From the NCBI GenBank assembly GCA_002698995.1, contig PAAX01000002.1:186001-250000 (forward strand): 64,000 bases of DNA, written 5' to 3'. Source of the stretch: Ignavibacteriota bacterium. GTDB lineage: Bacteria > Bacteroidota > Ignavibacteria > Ignavibacteriales > Melioribacteraceae. Under the pieces are notes generated by a model that saw only the letters and a list, made by a program, of their open reading frames with translations, did not search any database and had not been told where the DNA came from. Within the stretch, counting starts at the first letter, position 1. Every line of letters begins with the position of its first letter. Below are positions 17,659 to 26,848 of the stretch, piece by piece. The position numbers and the translations under genes are program-made.

Positions 17659-20043
17659 TTATTCTAGTACTAAGTATTTGTAACTTATTCCATCCATTAT
17701 TACGGAAACATTATTTCTTTCAACCGAATATGTTTGGCCGCTGAATAAATCTTTCAGCATTTGTGTATTATAAAATTCAGGTAACGTCAAATCAACTTTT
17801 TGCTGATTTTCACTCTTATTCAGTATAACAACAATCCTTTGATTTACATCTGATCTTATGTAAGTGTATATGTTTTCATCAGCATATAAAGTGTAAAAAT
17901 CACCGTAACGAAGAGCAGAGTTTTCCAATCTTAAATTAGAAATTGAGCGAACGCTCTTGAGCATTTCTTTTTCGTCTTCCGAAAGTTCATCTCCAAACTT
18001 CATCATTCTTCTGTTATCGGGATCAGAGGCTCCGGTCATTCCAAATTCACTTCCATAGTAAATTACAGGTAGACCCGGAATAGAAAACATATAAGCGTAA
18101 TACAATTCTCCTTTTTTATAACTAGATGGATTATCAACCTGCGGAGGATTATTCCATCCTTCTTCAATAGCACTCCATTGTTCTAATCGCAAGTCACCGT
18201 CTGCATATGCCATATATCTATTTTTATCATGGCTGTCCATTATATTTCCCATGTAGTGGATTGGACCATATACATCAAAATTTTTCTTAATTTCTAAATC
18301 GAGATTACTGAAAGAATCATTCTGATTTATAAAAACAGCTTGAGCAACATTGTAAAGATTAAAATTAAACTGCGAGCTCAACTGTCCATTATTCACATAT
18401 GAACTAACTAAATCATAATCACCGAAAGTCTCACCAATCTGGTAAACCTTAACATTCATCGGAATTTCAATTTTCTCTTTAATCTCTTTTGTTAAAGCTC
18501 TCCAAAATTCATTTGGTACATGCTTAACCGCATCGTGTCTGAATCCATCTGCACCAGTTTCCTTTAACCACCAAACCGCATTATCAACCATAGCTTTTAA
18601 TGCTTCAGGAGAACTTGGATAATCAAATGAAGGAAGATAGGGTTCAAACCAAGTTGTTAATCGGTAATCGTCCCATCTTCTAAGATTTAAAGTTCCGTCA
18701 GGTAATTCAAGCTGACCAAACCAATTTCTATTATTTACAAAAAATGGATGCTGTTCATGAACATGATTCGAAACAAAGTCTAATAATATATTGATGTTAT
18801 TATTATGAGCAGTTGCAACCAGTTCTTTTAATTTATCCATTGTACCAAATTTTTCCTCAACCTCTGTAGCGGAGATTGGCCAGTATCCATGGTATCCTGA
18901 ATAATATCTGTGCGGCGGAGGATATTCTTTGAATGGTTCATTTGGATTGTCATAAACAGGAGAAATCCAAATTGTATTTACTCCTAACTCTGTAAAATAT
19001 CCATCATTCAGTTTCTGAATAATTCCTTCTAAATCTCCACCCATATAATTTGCTTTCCATTCAAGAGAATCAAATTGAATAGGAGCATTAATTGTAGTGT
19101 CACCATCATTAAATCTATCAATCATTAATGAATAAATATTTGCATCAAACCAGTTTTTGTTTGTCGGCTTATCTGCAGGCTGTCCGTTTACAAAAACTAT
19201 CTGCTGGATATTTGTTGTATTACCATTTACAGAAACTGCAGCTCTTAAATTTTTTATTCCATTTTCAAGATCGGGTAGAGAAATTGATATCGTCTTTCCT
19301 TTAATTTCAAAATCGCTATGTTTTTTATTTTGATATAACACAAATATATTATCGCTGTTCAACTCATTAGTAAAATCTTCTGTTTCAAAATAGAGGTCTA
19401 ATTTATTTCCATTTAATTCCTTTATATGAAGATACGTTTTGGGTTTTTCTATCTCTTCTATTTTTAGGATAGAGTTATAACTTCCCATTCCATTTGAAAT
19501 AGAATTAGGATTATTCTGATCAACTATTTCCTCGCCGTCTGCAAAAAATTTATATTCATAAGTACCGGGTTCAATTGGAATTGTAATCTCATAAGTCCCG
19601 TTGCCATCGGCATCTTTCATTTCAAGATTTTCTCTGTTCCAATTATTGAAACTTCCGAATAGAGAAATAAATTTATATTCCTTTTCGGGTGTAAAAGAAA
19701 AAGATGCTTTTTGAATCTTTCTTGATTTAACAATTATCTGAAACTCTTCCCCTTTATGAGTGAAATTGATAAATGAGAATCCTTCAAAATCTTCTTTTGG
19801 GGTTAAGTATAGATATCCGTTAGATTGATCATACTTTAATTCTTCAAAATTGTTATTCTCTTTAAAGTTAATGTCATAATTATCAGAATAGAATAAATCA
19901 GATACGTAAAAAGAATCTTGAACACCGGATACCAAAGTAATTGGATTTATTAAATCTTTAATAGAGGTTTCTTTTGCTGAACAATTTGACAAAACAAAAA
20001 TTGATAAGAAAAGCAAAACCTTTTTATAAATAGATAATTTCAT
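17659..20043 (-). CDS. GH13 alpha-amylase/neopullulanase-like lipoprotein with starch-binding module
   Basis: The protein has 794 residues. A lipoprotein signal ends in LSNC (Cys21), so it is anchored in the envelope. Residues ~110-190 form an AMPK-type CBM48 module (LFGSFNNWNRENLEM, GTYEYKFFADGE). The catalytic GH13 domain follows with region I LLDFVSNHV, region II GADGFRHDAVKHV, region III IGETFG and region IV MDSHDKNR, then a C-terminal beta domain. It probably cuts starch or pullulan outside the cytoplasm and supplies oligosaccharides to the cytoplasmic GH13 enzyme at 10048. It resembles SusA/SusG-type enzymes, but no SusC/SusD pair is present here. Confidence 0.9.
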   Translation of the reverse strand: MKLSIYKKVLLFLSIFVLSNCSAKETSIKDLINPITLVSGVQDSFYVSDLFYSDNYDINFKENNNFEELKYDQSNGYLYLTPKEDFEGFSFINFTHKGEEFQIIVKSRKIQKASFSFTPEKEYKFISLFGSFNNWNRENLEMKDADGNGTYEITIPIEPGTYEYKFFADGEEIVDQNNPNSISNGMGSYNSILKIEEIEKPKTYLHIKELNGNKLDLYFETEDFTNELNSDNIFVLYQNKKHSDFEIKGKTISISLPDLENGIKNLRAAVSVNGNTTNIQQIVFVNGQPADKPTNKNWFDANIYSLMIDRFNDGDTTINAPIQFDSLEWKANYMGGDLEGIIQKLNDGYFTELGVNTIWISPVYDNPNEPFKEYPPPHRYYSGYHGYWPISATEVEEKFGTMDKLKELVATAHNNNINILLDFVSNHVHEQHPFFVNNRNWFGQLELPDGTLNLRRWDDYRLTTWFEPYLPSFDYPSSPEALKAMVDNAVWWLKETGADGFRHDAVKHVPNEFWRALTKEIKEKIEIPMNVKVYQIGETFGDYDLVSSYVNNGQLSSQFNFNLYNVAQAVFINQNDSFSNLDLEIKKNFDVYGPIHYMGNIMDSHDKNRYMAYADGDLRLEQWSAIEEGWNNPPQVDNPSSYKKGELYYAYMFSIPGLPVIYYGSEFGMTGASDPDNRRMMKFGDELSEDEKEMLKSVRSISNLRLENSALRYGDFYTLYADENIYTYIRSDVNQRIVVILNKSENQQKVDLTLPEFYNTQMLKDLFSGQTYSVERNNVSVIMDGISYKYLVLE

Positions 20044-20105
20044 ATAACTTCCGATTTGTTATGAAGAAAGATAATAAAAAGAGGGTTTGAAATCAGTCGA
20101 CTTTG

Positions 20106-20750
20106 TTAAACCGACTGACTCAATTTTATAAATTCATCAAGTTTATCTATTCCTGATAAGTACGTAACTTTTTCGAATTTAGATAAAACATCATTTGTGT
20201 CATTTGCCAAAGCTTGTCCCCCGACAATAATTTCCTGTTCGGGAAGTTCGCTTTTTATCAACTCAATTAACTTTACAAGTCTTAATATGTTTATATAAAA
20301 GCTGTTGGAAATACCTACAAGATCGGGTTTCTTTTCTTTGATTATATTTAACACTTCATTTGCGGGAGTATTTGCTCCTAGAAAAATTGATTCCCAGCCA
20401 TTTAATTCAAAAAAATCTGAAACTATTCTTGGACCGATTTCATGGAATTCCTTATCAACACAAGTAATTACAATTTTCTTTCCGTTTCTGGGTGTTTCTA
20501 ATATTTTGGGATAAACGAGATTTAAAAGGCTTTCAGTAATTTTTGTAGCAATATGCTCTTCGGCTATCGAACTTCTATTGCTTTCCCAAAGATGACCTAT
20601 TCTGTACATCGATCTTTGAAAAAGCTTTGTATAAATTTCTTTTATGTCAGTATCATCAGCTAAAAGCGTATTAATAATTCTTGTACATTCAGCTTTGTTG
20701 CCATCGAGCAGTGCATTTAAGTAATGAAGATATGTTGCTTCTGAAATCAT
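20106..20750 (-). CDS. Stand-alone cobalamin-binding protein
   Basis: The protein has 214 residues. A helical cap (residues ~1-85, YLHYLNALLDGNKAECTRII) is followed by a Rossmann-type B12 domain. The axial-ligand loop reads DKEFHEIGPRIVSDFFELNGW, keeping the His-x-x-Gly part of the DxHxxG motif. The order of cap plus B12 domain is that of methionine synthase-like and CarH/MerR-type photoreceptor proteins, but no DNA-binding domain is present. It may be a corrinoid carrier or a light/redox sensor domain acting with a partner. It is the last gene before the GH13 lipoprotein gene, 62 nt upstream. Confidence 0.8.
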   Translation of the reverse strand: MISEATYLHYLNALLDGNKAECTRIINTLLADDTDIKEIYTKLFQRSMYRIGHLWESNRSSIAEEHIATKITESLLNLVYPKILETPRNGKKIVITCVDKEFHEIGPRIVSDFFELNGWESIFLGANTPANEVLNIIKEKKPDLVGISNSFYINILRLVKLIELIKSELPEQEIIVGGQALANDTNDVLSKFEKVTYLSGIDKLDEFIKLSQSV

Positions 20751-20810
20751 TTTAAATACCTTATCTATTTAAAATCTTAAACGAATAATGAGTTTGGAAA
20801 ATTCCATATT

Positions 20811-21455
20811 TTAATCGATTTTTTCAAACTTTTTTATAATCTTTTTAGAAATTCTGTAAGATGCAAATGAAGCCAGCGGAGCTGCAACAACATCAACTGT
20901 GTAATGAACATGCATCAACAAAACCGAAAGTCCCATTATAACTGTTAAAATCAAGAAGAGCATTTTAATTTTTTTGTTTACCGATGTAAGATAGAAAATA
21001 AATGATGTTGCCGTATGACCCGAGAAGAATAAATCTTTGGTTAATGTTTTACCTCCTCCAAAAAATTCAACAAATGGATCCTTCAACGCTATCATAGTTT
21101 CAGGCGGATTTAACGGAAGTGAATACATACTTATAATTCTGATAAGAACCATTATTCCATAAGTCAGTAGTGCAGTTGATAATATTCTTGGTGACTTAAA
21201 CAAAGAAATGAGAGCAAATATTAATCCGCTGTATATCATTGCAAAAATCAGCCAAGTCAAATCAATTGGATTAAATAAAACTAAAATGGGATCTCTGAAA
21301 GAAAATCCTTCTCTGTTTTCTACAAACTGTAAAAAGTTGGTAAAGAAAAAAAGAATCAGAGAGACAAATATCAAAGTGGAAATAAAAAAATTTCTATTTC
21401 GGTTAATTCTAAAATAATTTTTCCAGTTTAGTTTAAGATCATCAAAAAAGTTCAT
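20811..21455 (-). CDS. PAP2-family membrane phosphatase
   Basis: The protein has 214 residues and about five or six membrane helices. Catalytic motifs are FSGHTATSF (PSGH-like) and a C-terminal HVHYTVDVVAA with the second histidine and aspartate. The first PAP2 motif (KxxxxxxRP) is not obvious, as in the sphingomyelin-synthase-like branch. The substrate is probably a lipid phosphate or undecaprenyl diphosphate. Its start overlaps the stop of the kinase-like gene (ATGA), so the two are co-translated. Confidence 0.75.
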   Translation of the reverse strand: MNFFDDLKLNWKNYFRINRNRNFFISTLIFVSLILFFFTNFLQFVENREGFSFRDPILVLFNPIDLTWLIFAMIYSGLIFALISLFKSPRILSTALLTYGIMVLIRIISMYSLPLNPPETMIALKDPFVEFFGGGKTLTKDLFFSGHTATSFIFYLTSVNKKIKMLFLILTVIMGLSVLLMHVHYTVDVVAAPLASFASYRISKKIIKKFEKID

Positions 21456-22099
21456 TTCAATCCGTTAAAATTTGCAAATAATATTTTTGCCTTCTCTTCA
21501 AATTCAACTTTATGAGGAATTCCCTTTTGAACATCCGAATTAATAAATGATGAATCGTTAGTCTCTATAAACATTTTAAATCCTTTACTGTTAAGCCAGT
21601 AATAAATTCCCCAGTTTTCTAAGGACCATTCTTTCATGAATTCGTTTACTTCGTAATCAATATAAAATATTTCGTCTTCTGTTATTACAAAATTTGACGG
21701 GAAGTAGTCTATATTGATATTCAAATCCTCACATTCTTGTGCAAGTTTTATCAATCTTTCTAAATGAATTTTTTGTAAAATATTTTCTGCAATTGCATTT
21801 GAAGCTAATTTACCATCAATAAATTCTTTCACTAAATAATTTTTGTCAATACTGTAATCAATCAATTTGGGGATATTACTTGTAATGCTTTCAAGAATTT
21901 CATATGATTTTAATTCAAGCTCAACTTTATTCTTATCAAATTTGTAATAAGGATTTTCTTCATTATGCATGAGTTTGAAAACCAATTTTTGATTTCCAAA
22001 CTCAGCTAAATATGAGTAACCTGATTTACCTCTTCCTAAAAATTCGACAATCTTTAATTCACCAATATTGGTGCTGATTATAGAATTAATTTCTACCAT
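21452..22099 (-). CDS. Protein-kinase-fold protein (WaaP/RIO-like small kinase)
   Basis: The protein has 215 residues. A glycine-rich loop FLGRGKSGYSYLA, a candidate ATP lysine in LVFKLMH, a catalytic-loop analogue NINIDYFPSNFVI, and a metal-site analogue FYIDYEVNEF give a compact kinase fold. Small kinases like this phosphorylate lipopolysaccharide sugars, other small molecules or proteins. The canonical HRD is absent. It is sandwiched by overlaps with the M24 peptidase gene (TAATG) and the PAP2 gene (ATGA). A kinase and a lipid-phosphatase-like protein made together hints at envelope phosphate chemistry, which is inference. Confidence 0.6.
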   Translation of the reverse strand: MVEINSIISTNIGELKIVEFLGRGKSGYSYLAEFGNQKLVFKLMHNEENPYYKFDKNKVELELKSYEILESITSNIPKLIDYSIDKNYLVKEFIDGKLASNAIAENILQKIHLERLIKLAQECEDLNINIDYFPSNFVITEDEIFYIDYEVNEFMKEWSLENWGIYYWLNSKGFKMFIETNDSSFINSDVQKGIPHKVEFEEKAKILFANFNGLK

Positions 22100-23289
22100 T
22101 ACTTAATTATATAAATCTCAGTTTGATTATCAGACAAAAATTCGCAGCCATCTTTTGTAACCACAACTTCTTCTTCAATTGTTGCAATTCCATAACCGGG
22201 AATTGTTAATCTCGGTTCAATCGTAAAAACTTGGTTTTCTTCCAATTCCATGTAAGGAAGATTTCCATAACGTTCCCATCTTGGTCCTAATAAAGCACCA
22301 CCATCGTGAGCAACTCTTCCTACTTGATGTCCTAATCCATGCGGATATTCTTCATAACCATTTTCTACAATATAACTGCGTGCAATATTATCAATCTCCC
22401 ACCCTTTCATTCCTGGTTTAACCGCCTTTGCTGCCAATTGAATTGATTCTTTAATAACATTAAATCCTTTTAAAACTTCTGCCGGAACTTCAGTTTCACC
22501 TTCTTTTAGTACATACCAAGTTCTTTGAAGATCAGCACAATAGCTATTTTTCTTAACTCCAAAATCCATGTTGATTACATGACCTCGTTCAATTTTTCTG
22601 TCAGTTGGACCTGAATGCGCACCAGCCGTATCTGGTCCAGTAAAAACTGCCGGACAATGTTCTTCATCCCAAGCAAAATCAAATCCTTTTTCCTTTACTC
22701 TATTTCTTACAAACTCTGCAACATCCTTCTCACTTTTTCCTGGTTGTAAAAATCCTGTTACTTCATCAAAAATACTTAAGGTTTCTTTGATGGAGTCTTT
22801 CATAAGAGTTAGTTCTTTAGTTGATTTTCTTCCTCTTAATGCAGCAACAATTTCTTCTGAGGAAATAAATCTATCTTTGTATGGAGTATCTTTAAGAAGT
22901 TCTATGAGTTCTAAATAGCAGCCGTATGTTAAGCCATCAGCAAGACTTGAATTTCTCGAAAAGTTAATTGCAATTTTTTTAGGATCAATTTCAGAAAGCA
23001 CTTTTATTAAATCTTCTTTAACTGATTTTAAATAAGGCGCAATTCTTTTGAAAGTTCCAACAGTTTCCATATTTGCTTTTTCTAAAGAACCTATTACCGC
23101 AACAGTTTCCCCTTCTTTAGTAATAATAAATGCAGAATGCCAAGTCGCCCCTGTTCCCACTATCATATCCAGCATAGGATCTTTAATGTTTCCGGTTTCT
23201 CTTACGAATGTCATCCACATATCAATATCCTTTTCCTTCAATATTTCAACTGCTTGTTTCTGTTTTTCCAGGATTAATTCTTTTGTCAT
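22099..23289 (-). CDS. M24 family metallopeptidase (Xaa-Pro aminopeptidase type)
   Basis: The protein has 396 residues from ATG 23289. A creatinase-like N-terminal domain (residues ~1-170) precedes the pita-bread catalytic domain. Metal ligands are in MDFGVKKNSYCADLQRTWY (two Asp), HGLGHQVG (His), FTIEPRL (Glu) and ATIEEEVV (Glu). It removes N-terminal residues before proline or cleaves related dipeptides. The start was moved from a TTG at 23319 to the ATG because GAGGATAAA precedes it. The stop overlaps the next gene's start. Confidence 0.88.
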   Translation of the reverse strand: MTKELILEKQKQAVEILKEKDIDMWMTFVRETGNIKDPMLDMIVGTGATWHSAFIITKEGETVAVIGSLEKANMETVGTFKRIAPYLKSVKEDLIKVLSEIDPKKIAINFSRNSSLADGLTYGCYLELIELLKDTPYKDRFISSEEIVAALRGRKSTKELTLMKDSIKETLSIFDEVTGFLQPGKSEKDVAEFVRNRVKEKGFDFAWDEEHCPAVFTGPDTAGAHSGPTDRKIERGHVINMDFGVKKNSYCADLQRTWYVLKEGETEVPAEVLKGFNVIKESIQLAAKAVKPGMKGWEIDNIARSYIVENGYEEYPHGLGHQVGRVAHDGGALLGPRWERYGNLPYMELEENQVFTIEPRLTIPGYGIATIEEEVVVTKDGCEFLSDNQTEIYIIK

Positions 23290-23340
23290 TTTATCCTCTT
23301 CAATTTTTTTATCAGTCAATCGTTGTTTATAATTTATTAA

Positions 23341-23547
23341 TTATCTTCCTACATATTTTTTTAATGTTGCTTCATCGGTTGCAGTTTCAAAAACTTTACC
23401 GCATTTACTGCAGATGAAATCAACTTTAATTGGTTTGGCACTAATTCCAACGTAAAACCAAAATAATCCCCATCCTGAATAGTGGCATTTAAAATCTATA
23501 TGAGGAAGGCCTTTTTTATGTTCGTATTGGCAGATGTTTTCGGACAT
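23341..23547 (-). CDS. Small conserved-looking protein with one CxxC
   Basis: The protein has 68 residues. One CSKCGKVF knuckle near residue 46 and two further cysteines (C6, C21) could make a small zinc site. A hydrophobic stretch (GWGLFWFYVGISAKP) lies between them. I do not recognise the family. It is followed by the M24 gene on the same strand after a 51-nt gap. It lies in non-overlapping space and has coding-like composition. Confidence 0.5.
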   Translation of the reverse strand: MSENICQYEHKKGLPHIDFKCHYSGWGLFWFYVGISAKPIKVDFICSKCGKVFETATDEATLKKYVGR

Positions 23548-23645
23548 TTACAAATCACTCCAATTCTTTTTGTAAAAGTAATTATTATAATTTTTAGCAG
23601 CAATTTCGGATAATCAGTATATTTAAATATTATTATGAGGATTTA

Positions 23646-24485
23646 ATGAACAAAGAAGTAAAAGTTGCAATTATAGATTTATATAACGGTGAAGAGAATC
23701 AAGGAATACGATGTATTAAAGATATTTTAAATGAAGCAGACTGCAGATTCCCTAATTTGGAAATCACTTATGATTTGTTTGATGCCAGAGCAAAGAATGA
23801 AATGGCAACTATTGATTATGATATTTTTATTTCTTCAGGCGGACCGGGAAGTCCATTTGAAGGAGAAGAATCCGATTGGGAAGCTGAGTATTTTACTTTG
23901 ATGGATAAGATTATAACTAACAATCAGAATATAGAAAACTCTAAAAAGCATGTATTTTATATTTGTCATTCATTCCAATTAATGGCAAGATATTTTCAAT
24001 TTGGTGAAGTTGTAAAAAGACATTCAAAATCCTTTGGGGTTATGCCTGTTAATAAAACCAAAGCAGGTGAAGAAGATATTATTCTTAAAAATTTACCTGA
24101 ACCTTTTTATGCAGCCGATTTTAGAGATTGGCAGGTTATACGACCAAACTGGAAAAAGATTGAGGAACTAAATGCTCAAATTTTATGCATAGAAAAAGAA
24201 CGTCCTCATGTTCCATACGAAAGAGCAATAATGGCAGTTAGAATTTCTGATGAAATATTAGGAACGCAGTTTCATCCCGAAGCTGATCCGGCAAGTATGT
24301 ATTTTCATTTCAGAAAACCTGAGAGAAAAGAACAGGTAGTAAGTAAATATGGAATTGAAAAATATAATGAAATGCTGAAGCTGCTTGAAGAACCGGAAAG
24401 TATTCCTTTAACTAGAAAAACTGTTCTTCCCGGATTTTTAAACAATGCAATAAAAAATCTTAGGTATGATGAAGTGGGTGCATAA
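23646..24485 (+). CDS. Class I glutamine amidotransferase-like protein
   Basis: The protein has 279 residues. The oxyanion region reads SSGGPGSPFEGE, the nucleophile cysteine is in FYICHSFQLMARYF, and the His/Glu pair is in GTQFHPEAD, so the triad is complete. A C-terminal extension of about 60 residues (RKPERKEQVVSKYG…) follows. Stand-alone amidotransferases of this type resemble the GMP synthase glutaminase subunit and gamma-glutamyl-peptide hydrolases; no synthase partner is adjacent. Its last 26 nt overlap the 3' end of the convergent histidine kinase gene. ATGAGGATTTA before the ATG supports the start. Confidence 0.8.
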   Translation: MNKEVKVAIIDLYNGEENQGIRCIKDILNEADCRFPNLEITYDLFDARAKNEMATIDYDIFISSGGPGSPFEGEESDWEAEYFTLMDKIITNNQNIENSKKHVFYICHSFQLMARYFQFGEVVKRHSKSFGVMPVNKTKAGEEDIILKNLPEPFYAADFRDWQVIRPNWKKIEELNAQILCIEKERPHVPYERAIMAVRISDEILGTQFHPEADPASMYFHFRKPERKEQVVSKYGIEKYNEMLKLLEEPESIPLTRKTVLPGFLNNAIKNLRYDEVGA

Positions 24486-25989
24486 CTGATAAAGGAAGTG
24501 TAAATAAGAAAGTAGTCCCTTTATTTTTTTCACTTTCAACCGAAATTTTGCCGCCGTTTTTTTCGATTAAATCTTTGCAAAGAATTAATCCAAGTCCCGT
24601 TCCAGGTTCGTTATTTGTTCCTTTTGTAGTATGAATAACATTCTGATTGAAAAGCTTTTTTCTTTCATTTTCAGTCATACCAACACCGTCATCGGTAATG
24701 TTTACTTCAATAAATCCATCTTTATCAGTTGCAGTAAATTCAATCTTACCATAATTATTTGTAAACTTAATTGCATTGCTCAATAGATTCTGCACCACCG
24801 AACTTATCATTTGCTTATCAGCAATAACATAGGTTGAATTGGCAATATTATTAATGATTTGTATTTCCTTGGTATATGCATTTCCTTCAAGCAGATTAAT
24901 AGAGTTATCTACAATTTGCTTGAGGTCAAAATCTTCCGGATCAAATTCAATCCTTCCGGTTTGAATTCTTGACCACTGAAGTAAATTTTCTAATAGAGTA
25001 AAAATATTTTTTGAAGCTTCATTTATCTTTGTAGAAAAATCTTTTATTTCACTTCTTGTTAAATCTTCAATATCTTCAATAAGGAATTGCGATAACCCAA
25101 TTAAAGAGGTAAACGGACTTCTTAAATCATGCGCAATTATTGAAAATAATCTATCTTTAGAGGCATTTAGTTTTTTCAAATCATTCTGTGATTCGTGCAG
25201 TTTTTTATTTGCTTCTGCAAGTTCATGTATATATTCATTATATCTTTTTTCTGCTCTTTTTTCTTCGGTTATATCTCTTAAAATCCCTCTGTAAAACTTT
25301 TTGTTTGTCTTCTCATCATATTCAACAAAAGCAGTTTCAAGAATAAATAATTCCTTACCAATCATATTCTTAATTCTTATTTCATAATTTTTCACAAAGC
25401 CTTTAGATTCAAGCCTTTCTTTTAACTTTGCTCTGTCATCCGGATTAAAATAAAACTGACTTATCAAATCAACTTCAAGTAATTCTTCTTTTGATTTGCA
25501 TCCAAACAACTCAACACCGGAAGGGTTAATATCAATTATTCGTCCTTCGGGAGTGCTTTCAAAAATTGCATCTTTTAAATTATAAAACAGCTTCTGATAT
25601 TTATTTTCTGCTGCTTCAAGTATTTTTTCTTTCTGAATATCTTCAGTTAAATCATGGGCAATGCCAAGCAGAGCTATTGAATTGTTTTTATTATCTGTTA
25701 CAATAGAAGTACGAAGCTCAATTAAAAATTCGGTACCATCTTTTTTCTTATTAAAGATTCTTCCTTGCCAGCCTTTCTTAATTGTTTTGGGAAGAATTTC
25801 CTTTACAATATTCGGATCATTACTTGAAGTGCGGAGCATTGAAATGCTTTTGCCAACCAGTTCATCTTCGGTATATCCATATAAATCACAGAAAGATTTG
25901 TTTACATAAATGATGTTATCATTCATATCCGTAACACTGATACCTTCTGAAATGGAATCAAGAATATATTCTAAAAAATCTATTTGCAT
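24460..25989 (-). CDS. Soluble PAS-PAS sensor histidine kinase
   Basis: The protein has 509 residues with no membrane helix. PAS1 (residues ~5-120, GISVTDMNDNIIYVNKSF) and PAS2 (~135-245, FESTPEGRIIDINPSG) with PAC segments are followed by a short coiled coil, a HisKA domain (phospho-acceptor in SIIAHDLRSPFTSL) and a HATPase (N box NLLSNAIKF, G1 DDGVGM, G2 GTGLGL). It should sense an intracellular cue and phosphorylate an unlinked response regulator, since none is adjacent. The ATG at 25989 is preferred to a TTG eight codons upstream. The 3' end overlaps the amidotransferase gene. Confidence 0.92.
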   Translation of the reverse strand: MQIDFLEYILDSISEGISVTDMNDNIIYVNKSFCDLYGYTEDELVGKSISMLRTSSNDPNIVKEILPKTIKKGWQGRIFNKKKDGTEFLIELRTSIVTDNKNNSIALLGIAHDLTEDIQKEKILEAAENKYQKLFYNLKDAIFESTPEGRIIDINPSGVELFGCKSKEELLEVDLISQFYFNPDDRAKLKERLESKGFVKNYEIRIKNMIGKELFILETAFVEYDEKTNKKFYRGILRDITEEKRAEKRYNEYIHELAEANKKLHESQNDLKKLNASKDRLFSIIAHDLRSPFTSLIGLSQFLIEDIEDLTRSEIKDFSTKINEASKNIFTLLENLLQWSRIQTGRIEFDPEDFDLKQIVDNSINLLEGNAYTKEIQIINNIANSTYVIADKQMISSVVQNLLSNAIKFTNNYGKIEFTATDKDGFIEVNITDDGVGMTENERKKLFNQNVIHTTKGTNNEPGTGLGLILCKDLIEKNGGKISVESEKNKGTTFLFTLPLSVMHPLHHT

Positions 25990-26098
25990 AAAAACCGGAT
26001 GGTTGTCTCTCAAATTTATGAATGCAAGATAACAATTTTGTTGGATATTCTATATCAATTATTGCTAATATTGTTTTTGAAAAATTTTGGTTTAGGTA

Positions 26099-26848
26099 TT
26101 GATTGATTTAGGTTCAGCATTATTGTTATTATTTGTTGGTGCATTAGCGGGATTTATAAACGTTAACGCCGGGGGTGGTTCTTCAATTACTTTGCCTGTC
26201 TTAATTTTTTTAGGATTAGACAGCGCTACTGCCAACGGTACAAACAGAGTTGCAATTTTTATTCAAAGTGCTGCTGCAGTTCATTCGTTCCAAAAAGAAA
26301 ATCTCAAACAGTATAAAACCAGCATCAAGCTTTCATTATTTACACTTCCCGGGGCAATTGCCGGTTCATTGTTTGCTGTAAAACTTGATGATGAATCATT
26401 TCAATTTATTCTTGGTATTGTTATGATTGGAATAATTATTTCAATGCTGGCTCCCAAAGGTAAAGTTGAAACTGATAATAATGCAGATAAGGAATTTTCA
26501 TTTCTCTCAATAATTTCTATGCTGTTAATTGGTTTTTACGGCGGTTTTATACAAGTTGGTGTTGGATTTCTTCTAATGTTTTCTTTAAGTCAGCTTTTAA
26601 AGTTTGATTTAGTTCATGTAAACATGCACAAGGTATTTATCGTATTTTTCTATACGGTTCCATCAATGATTGTATTTGTTGTTACCGGAAATATTAATTG
26701 GTTTTTAGGATTAATTTTGGCAACCGGTAATGCCTTTGGTGCTTGGTGGGGAGCAAAATTATCTATTAAAAAAGGGGAAGGATTAATCAAAGCTGTATTA
26801 ATTATTTCAATAGCAATTATGGCTGCTAAACTTTTAGAAATATTTTAA
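26099..26848 (+). CDS. TauE/SafE family exporter
   Basis: The protein has 249 residues and about eight membrane helices in the two-repeat pattern of the family: GALAGFINVNAGGGSSITLPVL in the first half and GGFIQVGVGFLLMF in the second. Members export sulfite, sulfoacetate or other small organic acids. The start is a TTG at 26099. Its stop TAA interlocks with the convergent gene's stop (TTAA at 26845-26848). A second, distinct member lies at 29475-30206. Confidence 0.85.
   Translation: MIDLGSALLLLFVGALAGFINVNAGGGSSITLPVLIFLGLDSATANGTNRVAIFIQSAAAVHSFQKENLKQYKTSIKLSLFTLPGAIAGSLFAVKLDDESFQFILGIVMIGIIISMLAPKGKVETDNNADKEFSFLSIISMLLIGFYGGFIQVGVGFLLMFSLSQLLKFDLVHVNMHKVFIVFFYTVPSMIVFVVTGNINWFLGLILATGNAFGAWWGAKLSIKKGEGLIKAVLIISIAIMAAKLLEIF

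Noticed and set aside
17659-20043. A polysaccharide utilisation (Sus-like) locus around the GH13 lipoprotein
   Set aside because: No SusC or SusD homologue is adjacent and the enzyme appears to be transcribed alone.
20093-20118. Hairpin TCAGTCG/CGACTGA as a terminator of the B12-binding protein gene
   Set aside because: The stem overlaps the last codons and no T-tract follows on the minus strand, so termination cannot be claimed.
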